Shown here one piece after another: positions 12,956 through 21,663 of a DNA stretch of 64,000 bases. The DNA comes from CAIWHR01 sp963830485 (GTDB lineage Bacteria; Pseudomonadota; Gammaproteobacteria; Burkholderiales; Casimicrobiaceae): the NCBI GenBank assembly GCA_963830485.1, contig CAWHNE010000016.1, forward strand, positions 124,001 through 188,000, in the 5' to 3' direction. The notes under the pieces were generated by a model that had not been told where the DNA came from, made no database searches, and saw only the letters and a list, made by a program, of their open reading frames with translations. Made by a program: the position numbers and the translations under genes. How positions within the stretch are numbered: position 1 is the stretch's first letter; the number at the start of each line of letters is the position of its first letter.

Positions 12956-14296
12956 ATGACGGATAACCGCCTGTTCGCCGCGTGCCTGCGGTCCTTCGTC
13001 GGCCTGTTCGCGCTCGCCGGGGTGCTCGCCCTCTCCGCTTGCGGCGGCGGTAGCGGCGCACCGAACAATCCGTACGCCCCCGGGCCCACGGTGCCCGGCC
13101 CGCTGTCGGTGCTGCCGGATACGGCCACCGCGTATTCCGGCGTTCCCATGACGCTTACGGTCAATGGCGGAACGCCGCCGTATCGCGCATTCTCGAGCGA
13201 TTCGGCGATCCTGGCGGTCGCCCAGACGGTCGCCGGGAATTCTGTACTCCTCCTCGCCGGCAGCGTCTCGGTCGACACGCTCGTCACGGTCACGGTGCAG
13301 GACGCGGCGCTCGCCAGCGCGACCTCCGTCGTCACGGTGCGAGCCGCGCCGTTGCTTCCCGCCCTGATCACCGTCGTACCCAACGGCGACTGTACCGTCG
13401 GCGCGGAGACGCTGTGCTCGGGCGGCACCGGTGTCGCGTCGGTCGTCGTGACCGGCCCCGGTGGCGGCGGCATTGCCGGTCGAGTAGTCCGCTTCGACGT
13501 CATCTCCGGCGCCTATCAGCTCCAGTCGAAGAACCCGGCGACGCCCCTCGCCGCCACGGTGAACGAGGTCACCGACGCGACCGGAAAGGCCGCCGTCGGT
13601 CTCGTGGTCAACGTGGGTGCGCCGACGCAGGTGGCGTCGATCCGCGCGACGGACGTCAATTCGGGCAACCAGGTGACGGGCCAGTTCCTGATCCAGCAGG
13701 TGACCGACGGCAGCCAGATACTCTCGGTGATTCCCACCGGGCTCGTCACGATCGACGGCCCGTCGCCGACCGAGTGTTCGTCGGGCGTCGCCGTGCTCTA
13801 CCACATCTACGGCGGCACGCCGCCCTACCAAGTCGCGGCGACCTTCTCGGGTGTCGTGTCGCTTTCCGGCGTGCCGGTCACCACGAATGGCGGCAGCTTC
13901 ACCGCAACGACCAACGGTGCGTGCTTCGTCAACATGCAGTATGCGATCAGTGACGCAACGGGCCGCGTGATTCCCGGCGGGTCGTCTCCGCTGCTGACGA
14001 ACCAATTTGGCACCGGGACGACTGCGCCGCCCACGAGCACGACGTTGACAGTGAGCCCAGCCACCGTCGCCGGCGGCAATTGCACGGGCAAGACGTTTTC
14101 ATTCGTCGTCGTCGGCGGCACCGCGCCGTACAGCGTTTCCGCGAGCCCCACTGGGCCGATCATCGCGCCCTCGCCGGTCCCGACGGCAGGCACGCCAGTC
14201 CTGGTCAGTGGTCTCGCGAGCGGAACAACGACGATCACCTTCGTCGATTCGAGTTCACCGAAGCTGATCGGCTCGGCAACGATCACCTGCACTTGA
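12956..14296 (+). CDS. Hypothetical lipoprotein with repeated Ig-like modules
   Basis: No specific function recognised. The 446-residue product has a lipoprotein signal ending in LSAC (Cys29), then a Gly/Pro-rich linker. At least three repeats contain a GG(T)PPY-type motif: GGTPPYRAF near residue 71, GGTPPYQVA near 285 and GGTAPYSVS near 386. Each lies in a beta-rich, Thr/Val/Ser-rich segment typical of bacterial Ig-like folds. A cysteine pair (CTVGAETLC) lies near residue 145. The predicted place is the outer membrane or cell surface, possibly for adhesion or surface binding; this is inference. It is a monocistronic plus-strand unit between gltB and aroB, with its own promoter and terminator. 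Confidence 0.8.
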   Translation: MTDNRLFAACLRSFVGLFALAGVLALSACGGGSGAPNNPYAPGPTVPGPLSVLPDTATAYSGVPMTLTVNGGTPPYRAFSSDSAILAVAQTVAGNSVLLLAGSVSVDTLVTVTVQDAALASATSVVTVRAAPLLPALITVVPNGDCTVGAETLCSGGTGVASVVVTGPGGGGIAGRVVRFDVISGAYQLQSKNPATPLAATVNEVTDATGKAAVGLVVNVGAPTQVASIRATDVNSGNQVTGQFLIQQVTDGSQILSVIPTGLVTIDGPSPTECSSGVAVLYHIYGGTPPYQVAATFSGVVSLSGVPVTTNGGSFTATTNGACFVNMQYAISDATGRVIPGGSSPLLTNQFGTGTTAPPTSTTLTVSPATVAGGNCTGKTFSFVVVGGTAPYSVSASPTGPIIAPSPVPTAGTPVLVSGLASGTTTITFVDSSSPKLIGSATITCT

Positions 14297-14319
14297 CGCT
14301 CGCACTGCAACGCACTGCG

Positions 14320-14349
14320 GACGGCGCCCTTGCGGCGCCGTCTTTTTTT
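14320..14349 (+). terminator. Rho-independent terminator
   Basis: Arms GACGGCGCC (14320-14328) and GGCGCCGTC (14334-14342), a 5-nt loop, then seven T residues. It ends the lipoprotein transcript just before the convergent aroB stop. The core stem is nearly the same as in the livK terminator. Confidence 0.9.
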
Positions 14350-14360
14350 CGTCGTCCGCC

Positions 14361-15437
14361 CTAGGTCGCGAGCACGGCGCGCAGCGCAGCCTCGTCGACG
14401 CCCGAGCGCACCGTCGCGCGGCCGAGCGCCTCGAGCAGCACGAAGCGCATCGTGCCGCCGGCCGTCTTCTTGTCACGCGCCATGAGCTCGAGCCAGCGCG
14501 CGCCGGGAATCGGCGGCGGCTTTACCGGCAGCCGCGCGCGCGCGAGCAACCGGGCGACTCGCTGTGCGTCCTCCGGTGCGAGCCCGGTCACCCGACGCGA
14601 GAGCTCGGCCGCAAGCACCATCCCGGTGGCGACGGCCTCGCCGTGCAGCCACTCGCCGTAGCCCGTGGCGGCCTCGATCGCGTGGCCGAAGGTGTGGCCG
14701 AAGTTCAGAAGCGCGCGCTCGCCCGACTCGCGCTCGTCCGCCGCGACGATTTCCGCCTTGATTCGACAGCTCTCGCTGATCGCGTGCGTGAGCGCGCTCG
14801 GGTCGCGCGCGATGAGCGCGTCGAGGTTCGCCTCGAGCCACTCGAAGAAATCGCGGGCGCGGATCGCGCCGTACTTGACGACTTCCGCGAGGCCGGCCGC
14901 GAGCTCGCGCGCGGGCAGGGTCGCGAGGCAATCGGTGTCGATCAGCACGGCGCGCGGCTGGTGGAACGCGCCGATCATGTTCTTGCCGAGCGGGTGGTTG
15001 ACGCCGGTCTTGCCGCCGACCGAGGAGTCGACCTGCGCGAGCAGCGTCGTCGGAACCTGCACGAACGGCACGCCGCGCTGATAGATCGCCGCGGCGAAGC
15101 CGGCGAGATCCCCGACAACACCTCCGCCGAGCGCAACGATCGTGGTCGATCGATCCGCCCTGAGCTCGAGCAGGCGCGAGAGCACGTCGTTTGCGGTCTG
15201 CCACGACTTGTGCGCCTCGCCGTCGGGAATCAGCAGCGTCTCGGTGACGATGCCTGACGCCGCCAGGCGCTCGCGCAGCGCGGCGAGCCAGTGCGCGGCG
15301 ACCACCGCGTTACTGACGATCACGGCCCGCGGCGCCGGGAGGCGCGGCGCGAGCAACCGTCCTGCATCGCGCAGAACGCCGCTGCCGACATGAATCGGGT
15401 AGCTGCGTTCGCCGAGCTCGACGGTCAGCGTGCGCAT
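14361..15437 (-). CDS. aroB: 3-dehydroquinate synthase
   Basis: Second step of the shikimate pathway: DAHP to 3-dehydroquinate, using NAD and a divalent metal. The 358-residue product has the NAD-binding region (LGGGVVGDLAGFAAA), PTTLLAQVDSSVGGKTGVNH, and metal ligands in the NFGHTFGHAIE region. Length and N-terminus (MRTLTVELGERSYPIHVG) are normal. Its ATG overlaps the aroK stop as TGATG. It is the last gene of the pilMNOPQ-aroKB run, an arrangement common in proteobacteria. Confidence 0.97.
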   Translation of the reverse strand: MRTLTVELGERSYPIHVGSGVLRDAGRLLAPRLPAPRAVIVSNAVVAAHWLAALRERLAASGIVTETLLIPDGEAHKSWQTANDVLSRLLELRADRSTTIVALGGGVVGDLAGFAAAIYQRGVPFVQVPTTLLAQVDSSVGGKTGVNHPLGKNMIGAFHQPRAVLIDTDCLATLPARELAAGLAEVVKYGAIRARDFFEWLEANLDALIARDPSALTHAISESCRIKAEIVAADERESGERALLNFGHTFGHAIEAATGYGEWLHGEAVATGMVLAAELSRRVTGLAPEDAQRVARLLARARLPVKPPPIPGARWLELMARDKKTAGGTMRFVLLEALGRATVRSGVDEAALRAVLAT

Positions 15438-15967
15438 CAGGCGGGGCGCGCGGGCGCACGCCCGGTCTCGAGCTCGAGCGCGAACTCGATTACGCGCTCG
15501 CGGTCGGAGTCGATCACGCGGTCGGCCACCTCGCGGTAGAGCGCGTCCCGCTGCGTGTAGAGCTCGGTCAGCCGCGCGAGCGGATCGGCGGCGTTGAGCA
15601 GCGGGCGATGCCGGCTGCGGCGCGTGCGCTCGCGCAGCGTCGCGGGCTCGGCATGCAGGTAGAGAACGGTGCCGTTCGCCTTGAGGCGCTCACGGTTGAT
15701 GGCACGCATCACGACGCCGCCGCCCGTTGCCAGCACAATCCCCGTGCGCTCCACGAGCTCGGCGAGCGTCGCTTCCTCGCGATCGCGGAAGATCACCTCG
15801 CCTTCGATTTCGAAGATCATCGGAATCGTGACCCCCAGACGCCGCTCGAGCTCCGCGTCGGCATCGATGAAGGCGAGACCCAGCCGGCGCGCAAGCGTGC
15901 GCCCGAGCGTCGACTTGCCCGCGCCAGGCAAACCGACGAGAAAGAGATTGCCGCGGTGAAGTTGCAC
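15437..15967 (-). CDS. aroK: Shikimate kinase
   Basis: Phosphorylates shikimate at the 3-hydroxyl with ATP. The 176-residue product has the P-loop GLPGAGKSTLGR near residues 13-24, the substrate-binding FIDADAELERR and the ATGGG motif. The start is a GTG at 15967 (V/MQLHRGNLFLVG). A TACAAT hexamer lies only 7 bp before it, so the message could be leaderless if that promoter is used. It is coupled to aroB. Between it and pilQ lie about 160 bp holding a repeat hairpin. Confidence 0.96.
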   Translation of the reverse strand: MQLHRGNLFLVGLPGAGKSTLGRTLARRLGLAFIDADAELERRLGVTIPMIFEIEGEVIFRDREEATLAELVERTGIVLATGGGVVMRAINRERLKANGTVLYLHAEPATLRERTRRSRHRPLLNAADPLARLTELYTQRDALYREVADRVIDSDRERVIEFALELETGRAPARPA

Positions 15968-15973
15968 CGCAGC

Positions 15974-15979
15974 ATTGTA
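15974..15979 (-). promoter_or_regulatory. Candidate -10 box for aroK
   Basis: TACAAT on the minus strand ends 6 bp upstream of the GTG start of aroK. A weak TTCGTT (16003-15998) is 18 bp further up. If used, transcription would begin at or next to the start codon. Confidence 0.35.
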
Positions 15980-16053
15980 GTGGATTCGCCGACCGCGAAC
16001 GAAGGGCCGACGTGGTCACGCCCGAACCGGCAGCGACGACGCAACGACCCTGG

Positions 16054-16073
16054 ATCCCGGCCTATGCCGGGAT
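16054..16073. repeat. Short dispersed-type hairpin between pilQ and aroK
   Basis: Arms ATCCCGGC (16054-16061) and GCCGGGAT (16066-16073) around a CTAT loop, in the context CTGGATCCCGGC...GATGACG. This is the familiar form of small intergenic hairpin repeats found in many proteobacteria. It lacks a T-run. Confidence 0.6.
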
Positions 16074-16129
16074 GACGCGGCTATCTCCGATCGCTGCGAG
16101 GCTTCGTCTCTTGCTCTCGGACAGCCGCG

Positions 16130-18385
16130 TCACTTGACGGTGTTGAGCGATTCGCGCACGACGCGCGGCGTGAGGAAGATCAGGAGCTCCTGCTTCTCGG
16201 AGTTCCGTCCGGTTGTCTTGAACAGGTAGCCGAGGAATGGAATGTCGCCGAGCACCGGCACCTTGGTGACGTCGTTGGTGATCGTTTCCTCGAAGATGCC
16301 GCCGATGACCGCCGTGTCGCCGTTGTTGATGTGGATCTGCGTCAACACGTTGCGCGTATCGATCGACGGCACGCGGAATCCGCCGCCAAGGTCAACGATC
16401 TGCCCGACGTTGTCCTTGCGCACCTCGACCGTCATGATGATACGGTTGTCCGGCGTGATCTGCGGCGTTACCTCGAGCCGCAGCACCGCCTTCTTGAACG
16501 CGACGGTCGCGGGTGAGTTAGCGCTGCCGGGCGTCACGTACGGAATCTCCGTACCCTGTTCGATGTGCGCCTTCTGGTTGTCGGCCGTCACGACGCGCGG
16601 GCTCGAGATCACCTTGCCTCGCGTGTCGGCCTCGAGCGCCGAGAGCTCGAGGTTGATCAGGTTGCCGCTGCCGAGGTTGATGAGCGTCAGCGCGAGCTGG
16701 CCGGCGGGATTGATGACCGGCAGGTTGACGTTCAACTGCGGCGAGTCCGAATATCCGGCGCTCGCGATGCCTGACGCGAGCTCGAACGGCGTCTGCGTCC
16801 GCGTGTCGCGGACGAGCCGGTCGCCCTGCAGGTGCACGACCGGCTGCGTCGCGAGGCTCCCGCCCTGGCCCGCCGCGTATTTGTTGAACGTGAACCCGGT
16901 TTGCGCGCCGAAACGCACGCCGAGCTGCTTGCTGAACTTGTCGCTCGCGATGACGATGCGCGCCTCGATCACGACCTGCCGGATCGGCGTGTCGAGCTGG
17001 CGCAGGAGCTTGCGCACCTCCTCGAGCCGCGCCGCCGTGTCGGAGACGATCAGGATGTTGGTGCGCGGGTCGGCGAGCGCGACGCCGCGCTCCGAGATGA
17101 TCGAGCCCTGCCCGCCGGTCGTCGGCGTCTGGCCGGCGCCGAGCCCGACGCGCTGCTGCCGATTGGTCGAGAGGAAGTTGGCGAAGTCCCCCGCCTTCAT
17201 GTAGTTGAGCTGGAACGACTCGGTGACGAGCGGCTCGAGCTGGCTGATCTGCATCGCATTCTCGAGCTGCTGCTTCTCCTTGATCGCAAGCTCCTCGCGC
17301 GGCGCGATCAGAACGACGTTGCCGTTCTTGCGCATGTCGAGGCCCTTCGTCTGCATGATGATGTCGAGGGCCTGGTCCCACGGGATGTCCTTCAACCGCA
17401 GCGTCAGGCTGCCGGTCACGGTGTCGCTGGTGATGATGTTGAGGCCCGTGAAGTCGGCGATGACCTGCAGCACCGCGCGCACTTCGACGTTCTGGAAGTT
17501 GAGCGACAGTTTCTCGCCCTTGTAACCCATCTTCGCGCCCTGGACCAGCTTGTTCGGGTCCTCCTGGACGGCGCGGACCTCGATGATGAAGCGGTTGTCG
17601 GTCTGGTAGGCGGAGTGCTCCCAGAGGCCCTTCGGCTCGATCACCATCCGCGTGTTGCCGCCCTGGTTGAACGTCTCGACAGCCGTGATCGGCGTGCCGA
17701 AGTCCTGCACGTCGAGCCGGCGCTCGAGGTTGCGCGGCAGGTTCGTCTTGATGAAGTCGACGATCAGGTTCCTGCCTTGCTGGCGGATGTCGATGCCTGT
17801 CGCGTTGTCGGACAGGTCGACGACGACGCGGCCCTCGCCGTTCTGGCCGCGGCGGAAGTCGAGGTCGCGCAGCGCGTGCGTCACGTCGCCCGGCCGCGCC
17901 TCGGCGAAGCGCTCGACGACCTGCGCCTTCGCGTCGAGCCGCTCGCTCTGGTCGAACAGCGTCACGACCACCGTGTTGCCCTCGACCTGCGTCGAGAAGG
18001 TTTGCGGTTTGTTCAGGTTGAACACGACGCGCGTGCGATTGCCGGCCTGGACGACGTTCAGGCTGCGCACCGCCGGATCGTCCAGCGTGCGCTGCGAGCT
18101 CCCGAGGCCGTTGCCCGTGTCGAGAAAGTCGAGCGCGATCCGCGGCGGGCTCGCGATCGCGAAGCCGGCCGGCGGGTTCGCCGGCGGCGCCTTCAGCGTG
18201 AACCGGACGATCGTGTTGCCGGAGCTCCCCTTCGACACCGTCAGCGCGTCGATGGAGTTCGCGACCTGCGCGAAGACCGTGCCCGCAAAGGCCAGGGCGA
18301 CGACCGCGCCGGCAAGCCATGCGTACGCGAGACGGGCCGTTCGCCCGCGGAACCCGAAGGTGTTGCGCCGGTCGAACGCGGTCAT
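16130..18385 (-). CDS. pilQ: Type IV pilus secretin
   Basis: Outer-membrane gate through which the pilus fibre passes. The 751-residue product has a signal peptide (cleavage likely after VFAQVA near residue 40), two N-terminal AMIN-type domains that bind peptidoglycan, an STN-like N0 domain (KLSLNFQNVEVRAVLQVI), an N1 domain and the C-terminal secretin domain ending VPVLGDIPFLGYLFK and LLIFLTPRVV. The ATG at 18385 overlaps the pilP stop as ATGA. It is the last gene of the pilMNOPQ series, and its partners PilP, PilO and PilN are encoded directly upstream. Confidence 0.97.
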   Translation of the reverse strand: MTAFDRRNTFGFRGRTARLAYAWLAGAVVALAFAGTVFAQVANSIDALTVSKGSSGNTIVRFTLKAPPANPPAGFAIASPPRIALDFLDTGNGLGSSQRTLDDPAVRSLNVVQAGNRTRVVFNLNKPQTFSTQVEGNTVVVTLFDQSERLDAKAQVVERFAEARPGDVTHALRDLDFRRGQNGEGRVVVDLSDNATGIDIRQQGRNLIVDFIKTNLPRNLERRLDVQDFGTPITAVETFNQGGNTRMVIEPKGLWEHSAYQTDNRFIIEVRAVQEDPNKLVQGAKMGYKGEKLSLNFQNVEVRAVLQVIADFTGLNIITSDTVTGSLTLRLKDIPWDQALDIIMQTKGLDMRKNGNVVLIAPREELAIKEKQQLENAMQISQLEPLVTESFQLNYMKAGDFANFLSTNRQQRVGLGAGQTPTTGGQGSIISERGVALADPRTNILIVSDTAARLEEVRKLLRQLDTPIRQVVIEARIVIASDKFSKQLGVRFGAQTGFTFNKYAAGQGGSLATQPVVHLQGDRLVRDTRTQTPFELASGIASAGYSDSPQLNVNLPVINPAGQLALTLINLGSGNLINLELSALEADTRGKVISSPRVVTADNQKAHIEQGTEIPYVTPGSANSPATVAFKKAVLRLEVTPQITPDNRIIMTVEVRKDNVGQIVDLGGGFRVPSIDTRNVLTQIHINNGDTAVIGGIFEETITNDVTKVPVLGDIPFLGYLFKTTGRNSEKQELLIFLTPRVVRESLNTVK

Positions 18386-18921
18386 TTTCTTCGCTCCCGT
18401 GGATTGGCGGCGTCGGGCTGGAGGAGCTGCAGCGTGCTGGACCGCTCGGTCCAGTCGCCCGCTCCGTCCTGCACGAGCTCCTTCAAGCGGATCTCGCCGT
18501 CGGTGACGCCGATGACCACGCCGTAGTTTTGTCCGAGGTAGTTGCCCTGCCGCACCTGATAGAGGTCCTTCTCCGGCGTGCGCACCAGCGCATACACCGT
18601 CCTGCCCTTCTCGAGCGTGCCGACCATGTTGAGCGACTCGAGCGGATACGCTTCGAGCGGCTCCTTGCGCCGCGCGAGGTCCGGGGAGAGCTTGCTCGCG
18701 CCCTTCGCCGGCTCGATCTTCCGCGGCTTGAACGGGTCCGGCAGGTCGAACGCGTTGTACGCGAAGGGCTCGTACGGCTTCATCTGGGGCAGCGGGTCGA
18801 GCTTGCCCTTGACCCCGGCACCCTGCGCGGCCATCCAGGCGCGCAAGTCCTGATGGCTCTCGCCGCCGCATCCGGCGAGCGCGATGACGGCGGCCGCCGC
18901 TATCGTCACCCAGCGCTTCAT
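18382..18921 (-). CDS. pilP: Type IV pilus inner-membrane lipoprotein
   Basis: Links the PilMNO inner-membrane complex to the PilQ secretin. The 179-residue product has a lipoprotein signal ending LAGC (Cys18), an extended linker, and the C-terminal beta-sandwich (LESLNMVGTL, YQVRQGNYLGQNYG) that contacts PilQ. It overlaps pilO and pilQ by 4 bp at each end (ATGA). Confidence 0.95.
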   Translation of the reverse strand: MKRWVTIAAAAVIALAGCGGESHQDLRAWMAAQGAGVKGKLDPLPQMKPYEPFAYNAFDLPDPFKPRKIEPAKGASKLSPDLARRKEPLEAYPLESLNMVGTLEKGRTVYALVRTPEKDLYQVRQGNYLGQNYGVVIGVTDGEIRLKELVQDGAGDWTERSSTLQLLQPDAANPRERRK

Positions 18922-19562
18922 CGCTTGCCCTTCTTGTCCTTGGCGTCCTTCGCGTCCTTGGCCGCCTTGCGCTGCTTCGCGATCTCCTCCTCGTCCAAGT
19001 ACCGGAAGGTCTTCGCGACCGCGTCCATCGTCAGCACGCCCTTGTCGTTGTTCACGACGACGTCGTTCAGCGTGACGATCCGCGGCAGTTGCGCGACGTC
19101 GCTCGCGAACGCGCCCATGTCGTGGTAGTTGCCGGTGATCTTGATGTTGATCGGCAGCTCGGCGTAGAAGTCCGCCATCCGCTCCTGCGCGGCGGGCTTG
19201 AACAGCTCGAACTGCAGGCCGCGCCCGAGCCCGGCCTGGTTGATGTCGGTGAGCAGCGCGTCCATCTCGGCCTTGTTCGGCAGCTGCTTCAAGAGCGCGC
19301 CGAACGACTGCTCGATCTCGCGGAGCTGCTGCGCATAAAGCTGGAAATTGATGGCCTTGGCCTTCTTCTGCGCGTACTGCTCCTTGAGCTTCGCCTCGTC
19401 CATCTTGGCGCGATCGAGCGCGTCGTACTGGTCCTTCCAGTCGAGAATGGCGCCGCCGGCGAGGATCGCTATGAACAGGACGCCCAACGCGAGCGCCTTG
19501 GGCAGCACCGGCCAGGTGCCGATGTCGCGGAAATTGAGACGCCGGAGGTCGTCGAGGTTCAT
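18918..19562 (-). CDS. pilO: Type IV pilus inner-membrane protein
   Basis: Forms heterodimers with PilN in the alignment subcomplex. The 214-residue product has a short cytoplasmic N-terminus, one membrane helix near residues 20-42 (VLPKALALGVLFIAILAGGA), a coiled-coil stretch rich in Lys/Glu/Ala (residues about 48-80) and a ferredoxin-like periplasmic domain. The C-terminal tail is a Lys/Ala/Asp-rich repeat (KDAKDAKDKK). ATGA overlaps join it to pilN and pilP. Confidence 0.94.
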   Translation of the reverse strand: MNLDDLRRLNFRDIGTWPVLPKALALGVLFIAILAGGAILDWKDQYDALDRAKMDEAKLKEQYAQKKAKAINFQLYAQQLREIEQSFGALLKQLPNKAEMDALLTDINQAGLGRGLQFELFKPAAQERMADFYAELPINIKITGNYHDMGAFASDVAQLPRIVTLNDVVVNNDKGVLTMDAVAKTFRYLDEEEIAKQRKAAKDAKDAKDKKGKR

Positions 19563-20212
19563 GCCGCGCCTCCCTTCGGCCGGGGCGTGGGCGGCGCCGC
19601 CTTGGCTGGCGGCGCGGCCGGGTTCGCAGCCGGCTTGAATTCAGGCGGTGGCGCCGCGCGCTTGAGCTGGAACGTCAACGTGAATTCGTTGACGCGTGGT
19701 GCGTCCTTGTCACGGGCGCCGGGCACCGGCACGGCCTTGATCTCGACCAGCTCGGGATGCGTGATCCAAGGCGAGGACTCGATGTTGCGCATCAGCGTCG
19801 AGACCCGCGCGTTCGACTGTGCGTACCCCACCGCCGTGACCTTCGGCCCGACTTGCCGGAGCGACCGCAGGTAGACGCCGTCGGGCAGCTGCCGGACCAT
19901 CTGGTCGAGCAGGTGGACGGCTTCCGTCCGGTTGGTCTGCAGCGTCTCGACCACCTGCTTCCGCGAGAGCAGCGCCTGCGTCTGCTCGCGCAGCCGGTCG
20001 ATCTCCTTGATCTGCTCGTCGAGCTTCGCGATCTCGTCCTTGAGCAGCTTGTTGCGGCTCAGCTGGTTCTCGATCTGGGTGGTGAAGATCACGTGGACGA
20101 GACCGACGACGGCGAGGCCCAGGATCGCGAGCCCGATCGCGATCGACACGAACTGGCGTTGCCGCGCCTGCCGCTTCTGCTCGCGGTGCGGCAGGAGGTT
20201 GATGCGGATCAT
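19559..20212 (-). CDS. pilN: Type IV pilus inner-membrane protein
   Basis: Its cytoplasmic tail binds PilM and its periplasmic part pairs with PilO. The 217-residue product begins MIRINLLPHRE, the PilM-binding INLLP motif that defines the family, followed by one membrane helix (residues about 23-45), a coiled coil with heptads (DEIAKLDEQIKEIDRL), and a fold ending in a Pro/Ala-rich tail. The start overlaps a small upstream frame as ATGA. The GGAGG ribosome-binding site for pilN lies inside the repeat inserted between pilM and pilN. Confidence 0.96.
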   Translation of the reverse strand: MIRINLLPHREQKRQARQRQFVSIAIGLAILGLAVVGLVHVIFTTQIENQLSRNKLLKDEIAKLDEQIKEIDRLREQTQALLSRKQVVETLQTNRTEAVHLLDQMVRQLPDGVYLRSLRQVGPKVTAVGYAQSNARVSTLMRNIESSPWITHPELVEIKAVPVPGARDKDAPRVNEFTLTFQLKRAAPPPEFKPAANPAAPPAKAAPPTPRPKGGAA

Positions 20213-20424
20213 TGCTCGGCCTCCGATCCGCTGTAGCGGCTCATAGGTCGCTCTGTCGGCCTCGACTCAATCGCGCGGCGACGCGCGGCCTCCGCTCCGA
20301 TCGACTGGGCTCGTTGCTGCGTAGCGTCGGCCGCTACCCGCGCTCGCAGACGCGAGCTGCGCTCCTTGGCTTCGCCCTGCTTGCGCGGGCGTCCTCGGGC
20401 CTTGGCTTCGCCCGCCGCGCTCAT
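20209..20424 (-). CDS. 71-codon frame wedged between pilM and pilN
   Basis: No homology recognised. The predicted product (MSAAGEAKARGRPRKQGEAK onward) is about a quarter arginine and probably disordered. It starts with an ATGA overlapping the pilM stop and ends with an ATGA overlapping the pilN start, so it is coupled at both ends. In most relatives pilM and pilN abut directly. The last third overlaps a repeat core, which suggests the frame is the by-product of an insertion. Whether a stable peptide is made is unknown; its likely value is keeping ribosomes moving into pilN. Confidence 0.3.
   Translation of the reverse strand: MSAAGEAKARGRPRKQGEAKERSSRLRARVAADATQQRAQSIGAEAARRRAIESRPTERPMSRYSGSEAEQ
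20213..20266 (-). repeat. Hairpin repeat core before pilN
   Basis: On the minus strand GTCGAGGCCGACAGAG leads into a hairpin (CCGCT-AC-AGCGG) and then ATCGGAGGCCGAGCA directly against the pilN ATG. The flanking GAGGCCGA motifs and trailing GCAAYG match the cores at 5.4 and 53.9 kb. The wider insert (20213-20420) shows no clear terminal repeats. Confidence 0.5.
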
Positions 20425-21512
20425 TCGAAGCTCCGCATGGCGAGGCCGCAGGCGATCAGGAGCAGCGGGGCGTCCTGGGCGAGTTGGCGCGGGCGGATGC
20501 TGTCGGCGACCGCCATCGTGCCGAACGGGTTGGCGATCACCGTCGCGACGCCGGCGCGCTTGGCGACGAGCTCGTCGAGTCCCGGCAGCAGCGCGCCACC
20601 GCCGGCCAGCACGATCTGGTCGACCTGGTTATAGGAAGTCGACGTGAAGAAGAACTGCAGCGCGCGGGTGACCTCGAGGGCGAGCGTCTCCATGAACGGC
20701 TGGAGGACGTCGGCGTCATAGTTCTCCGGCAGTCCCTGGTTCTTCTTGGCCGACTCGGCCTCCTCGGGCGACAGGTTGAACGCACGCTGGATGTCGTAGG
20801 TCAACTGGTTGCCGCCGAACGCCTGGTCGCGGGAGAACAGGAACTGGTCGTTGCGAAGGACGTAGAAGTGGGTGACGTGAGCGCCGATGTCGACGAGCGC
20901 GATGTTCTGGTCCCGGCCGTTCGCGGGCAACGAGGGCGCGATCAGCCGGAACGCCTCCTGGGTCGCGTAGCTCTCGACGTCCATCACCCGCGGCTTCAGG
21001 CCGGCCGCCTCGGCGATCGCGACCCGGTCCTCGACCTTTTCCTTGCGCGACGCCGCGATCAGAATCTCGACTTCGTCCGGGTTGTTGGGCGCGGGCCCGA
21101 GGATCTGGAAGTCGAGGTTGACCTCGTCCAGCGCGAATGGGATGTACTGGTTCGCCTCCGCCTCGACGGTGAACTCGAGGTCCTCCTCCTTCTGGCCGGA
21201 CGGCACGATGATCTTCTTGGTGATCACCATGGCGGCAGGAAGGGCGAGCGCGACGTTCCGGTTCCGGCTGCCGAGCCGTTTCCAGGCCCGCTTGAGCCCG
21301 TCGGTCACCTGGTCGAGATTCGCGATGTTGCCGTCGGTGACGACATCCTTGGGCAGGCTCTCGACCACGTACCGCTCGAGTCGGCGGACACCCTTGCCTG
21401 CGTCCGCGAGCTCGACCAGCTTGATCGAGGTCGAGCTGATGTCGACTCCGATCAGCGCCGGAGACTTCACGGTGAAGATGTCGAGGGCCGAAGCGAGGTT
21501 TTCAGCGATCAT
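20421..21512 (-). CDS. pilM: Type IV pilus ATP-binding assembly protein
   Basis: Cytoplasmic actin-like protein that binds the PilN tail and couples the motors to the alignment complex. The 363-residue product shows the ASKHA-fold motifs: VDISSTSIKLVEL near residues 24-36, LVDIGAHVTHFY near 226 and LAGGGALLPGLDEL near 310. Length is normal. The ATG at 21512 is preceded by GAGG at about 10 nt. A TTGACA -35 match lies upstream at 21576-21571 on the minus strand, but I see no matching -10. Confidence 0.97.
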   Translation of the reverse strand: MIAENLASALDIFTVKSPALIGVDISSTSIKLVELADAGKGVRRLERYVVESLPKDVVTDGNIANLDQVTDGLKRAWKRLGSRNRNVALALPAAMVITKKIIVPSGQKEEDLEFTVEAEANQYIPFALDEVNLDFQILGPAPNNPDEVEILIAASRKEKVEDRVAIAEAAGLKPRVMDVESYATQEAFRLIAPSLPANGRDQNIALVDIGAHVTHFYVLRNDQFLFSRDQAFGGNQLTYDIQRAFNLSPEEAESAKKNQGLPENYDADVLQPFMETLALEVTRALQFFFTSTSYNQVDQIVLAGGGALLPGLDELVAKRAGVATVIANPFGTMAVADSIRPRQLAQDAPLLLIACGLAMRSFE

Positions 21513-21595
21513 GGCGGCGGGGCCTCAATGCTGACAATTTACATTAAAGGTTGGCAGCAAGTATGAATATTGTCAAATCGTTTACCCAGAGGGAG

Positions 21596-21622
21596 TTGCG
21601 TTGTTGCAACGCCGCCTATAAT
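21596..21622 (+). promoter_or_regulatory. Promoter of mrcA
   Basis: A perfect TATAAT (21617-21622) stands about 41 bp before the mrcA ATG; TTGCGT (21596-21601) is 15 bp upstream as a poor -35. The region 21513-21663 is shared with the divergent pilM gene. Confidence 0.6.
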
Positions 21623-21663
21623 GCCCGGTCCTACCCCGGCCTCCCGGCAAGTTTTATTCCTCC

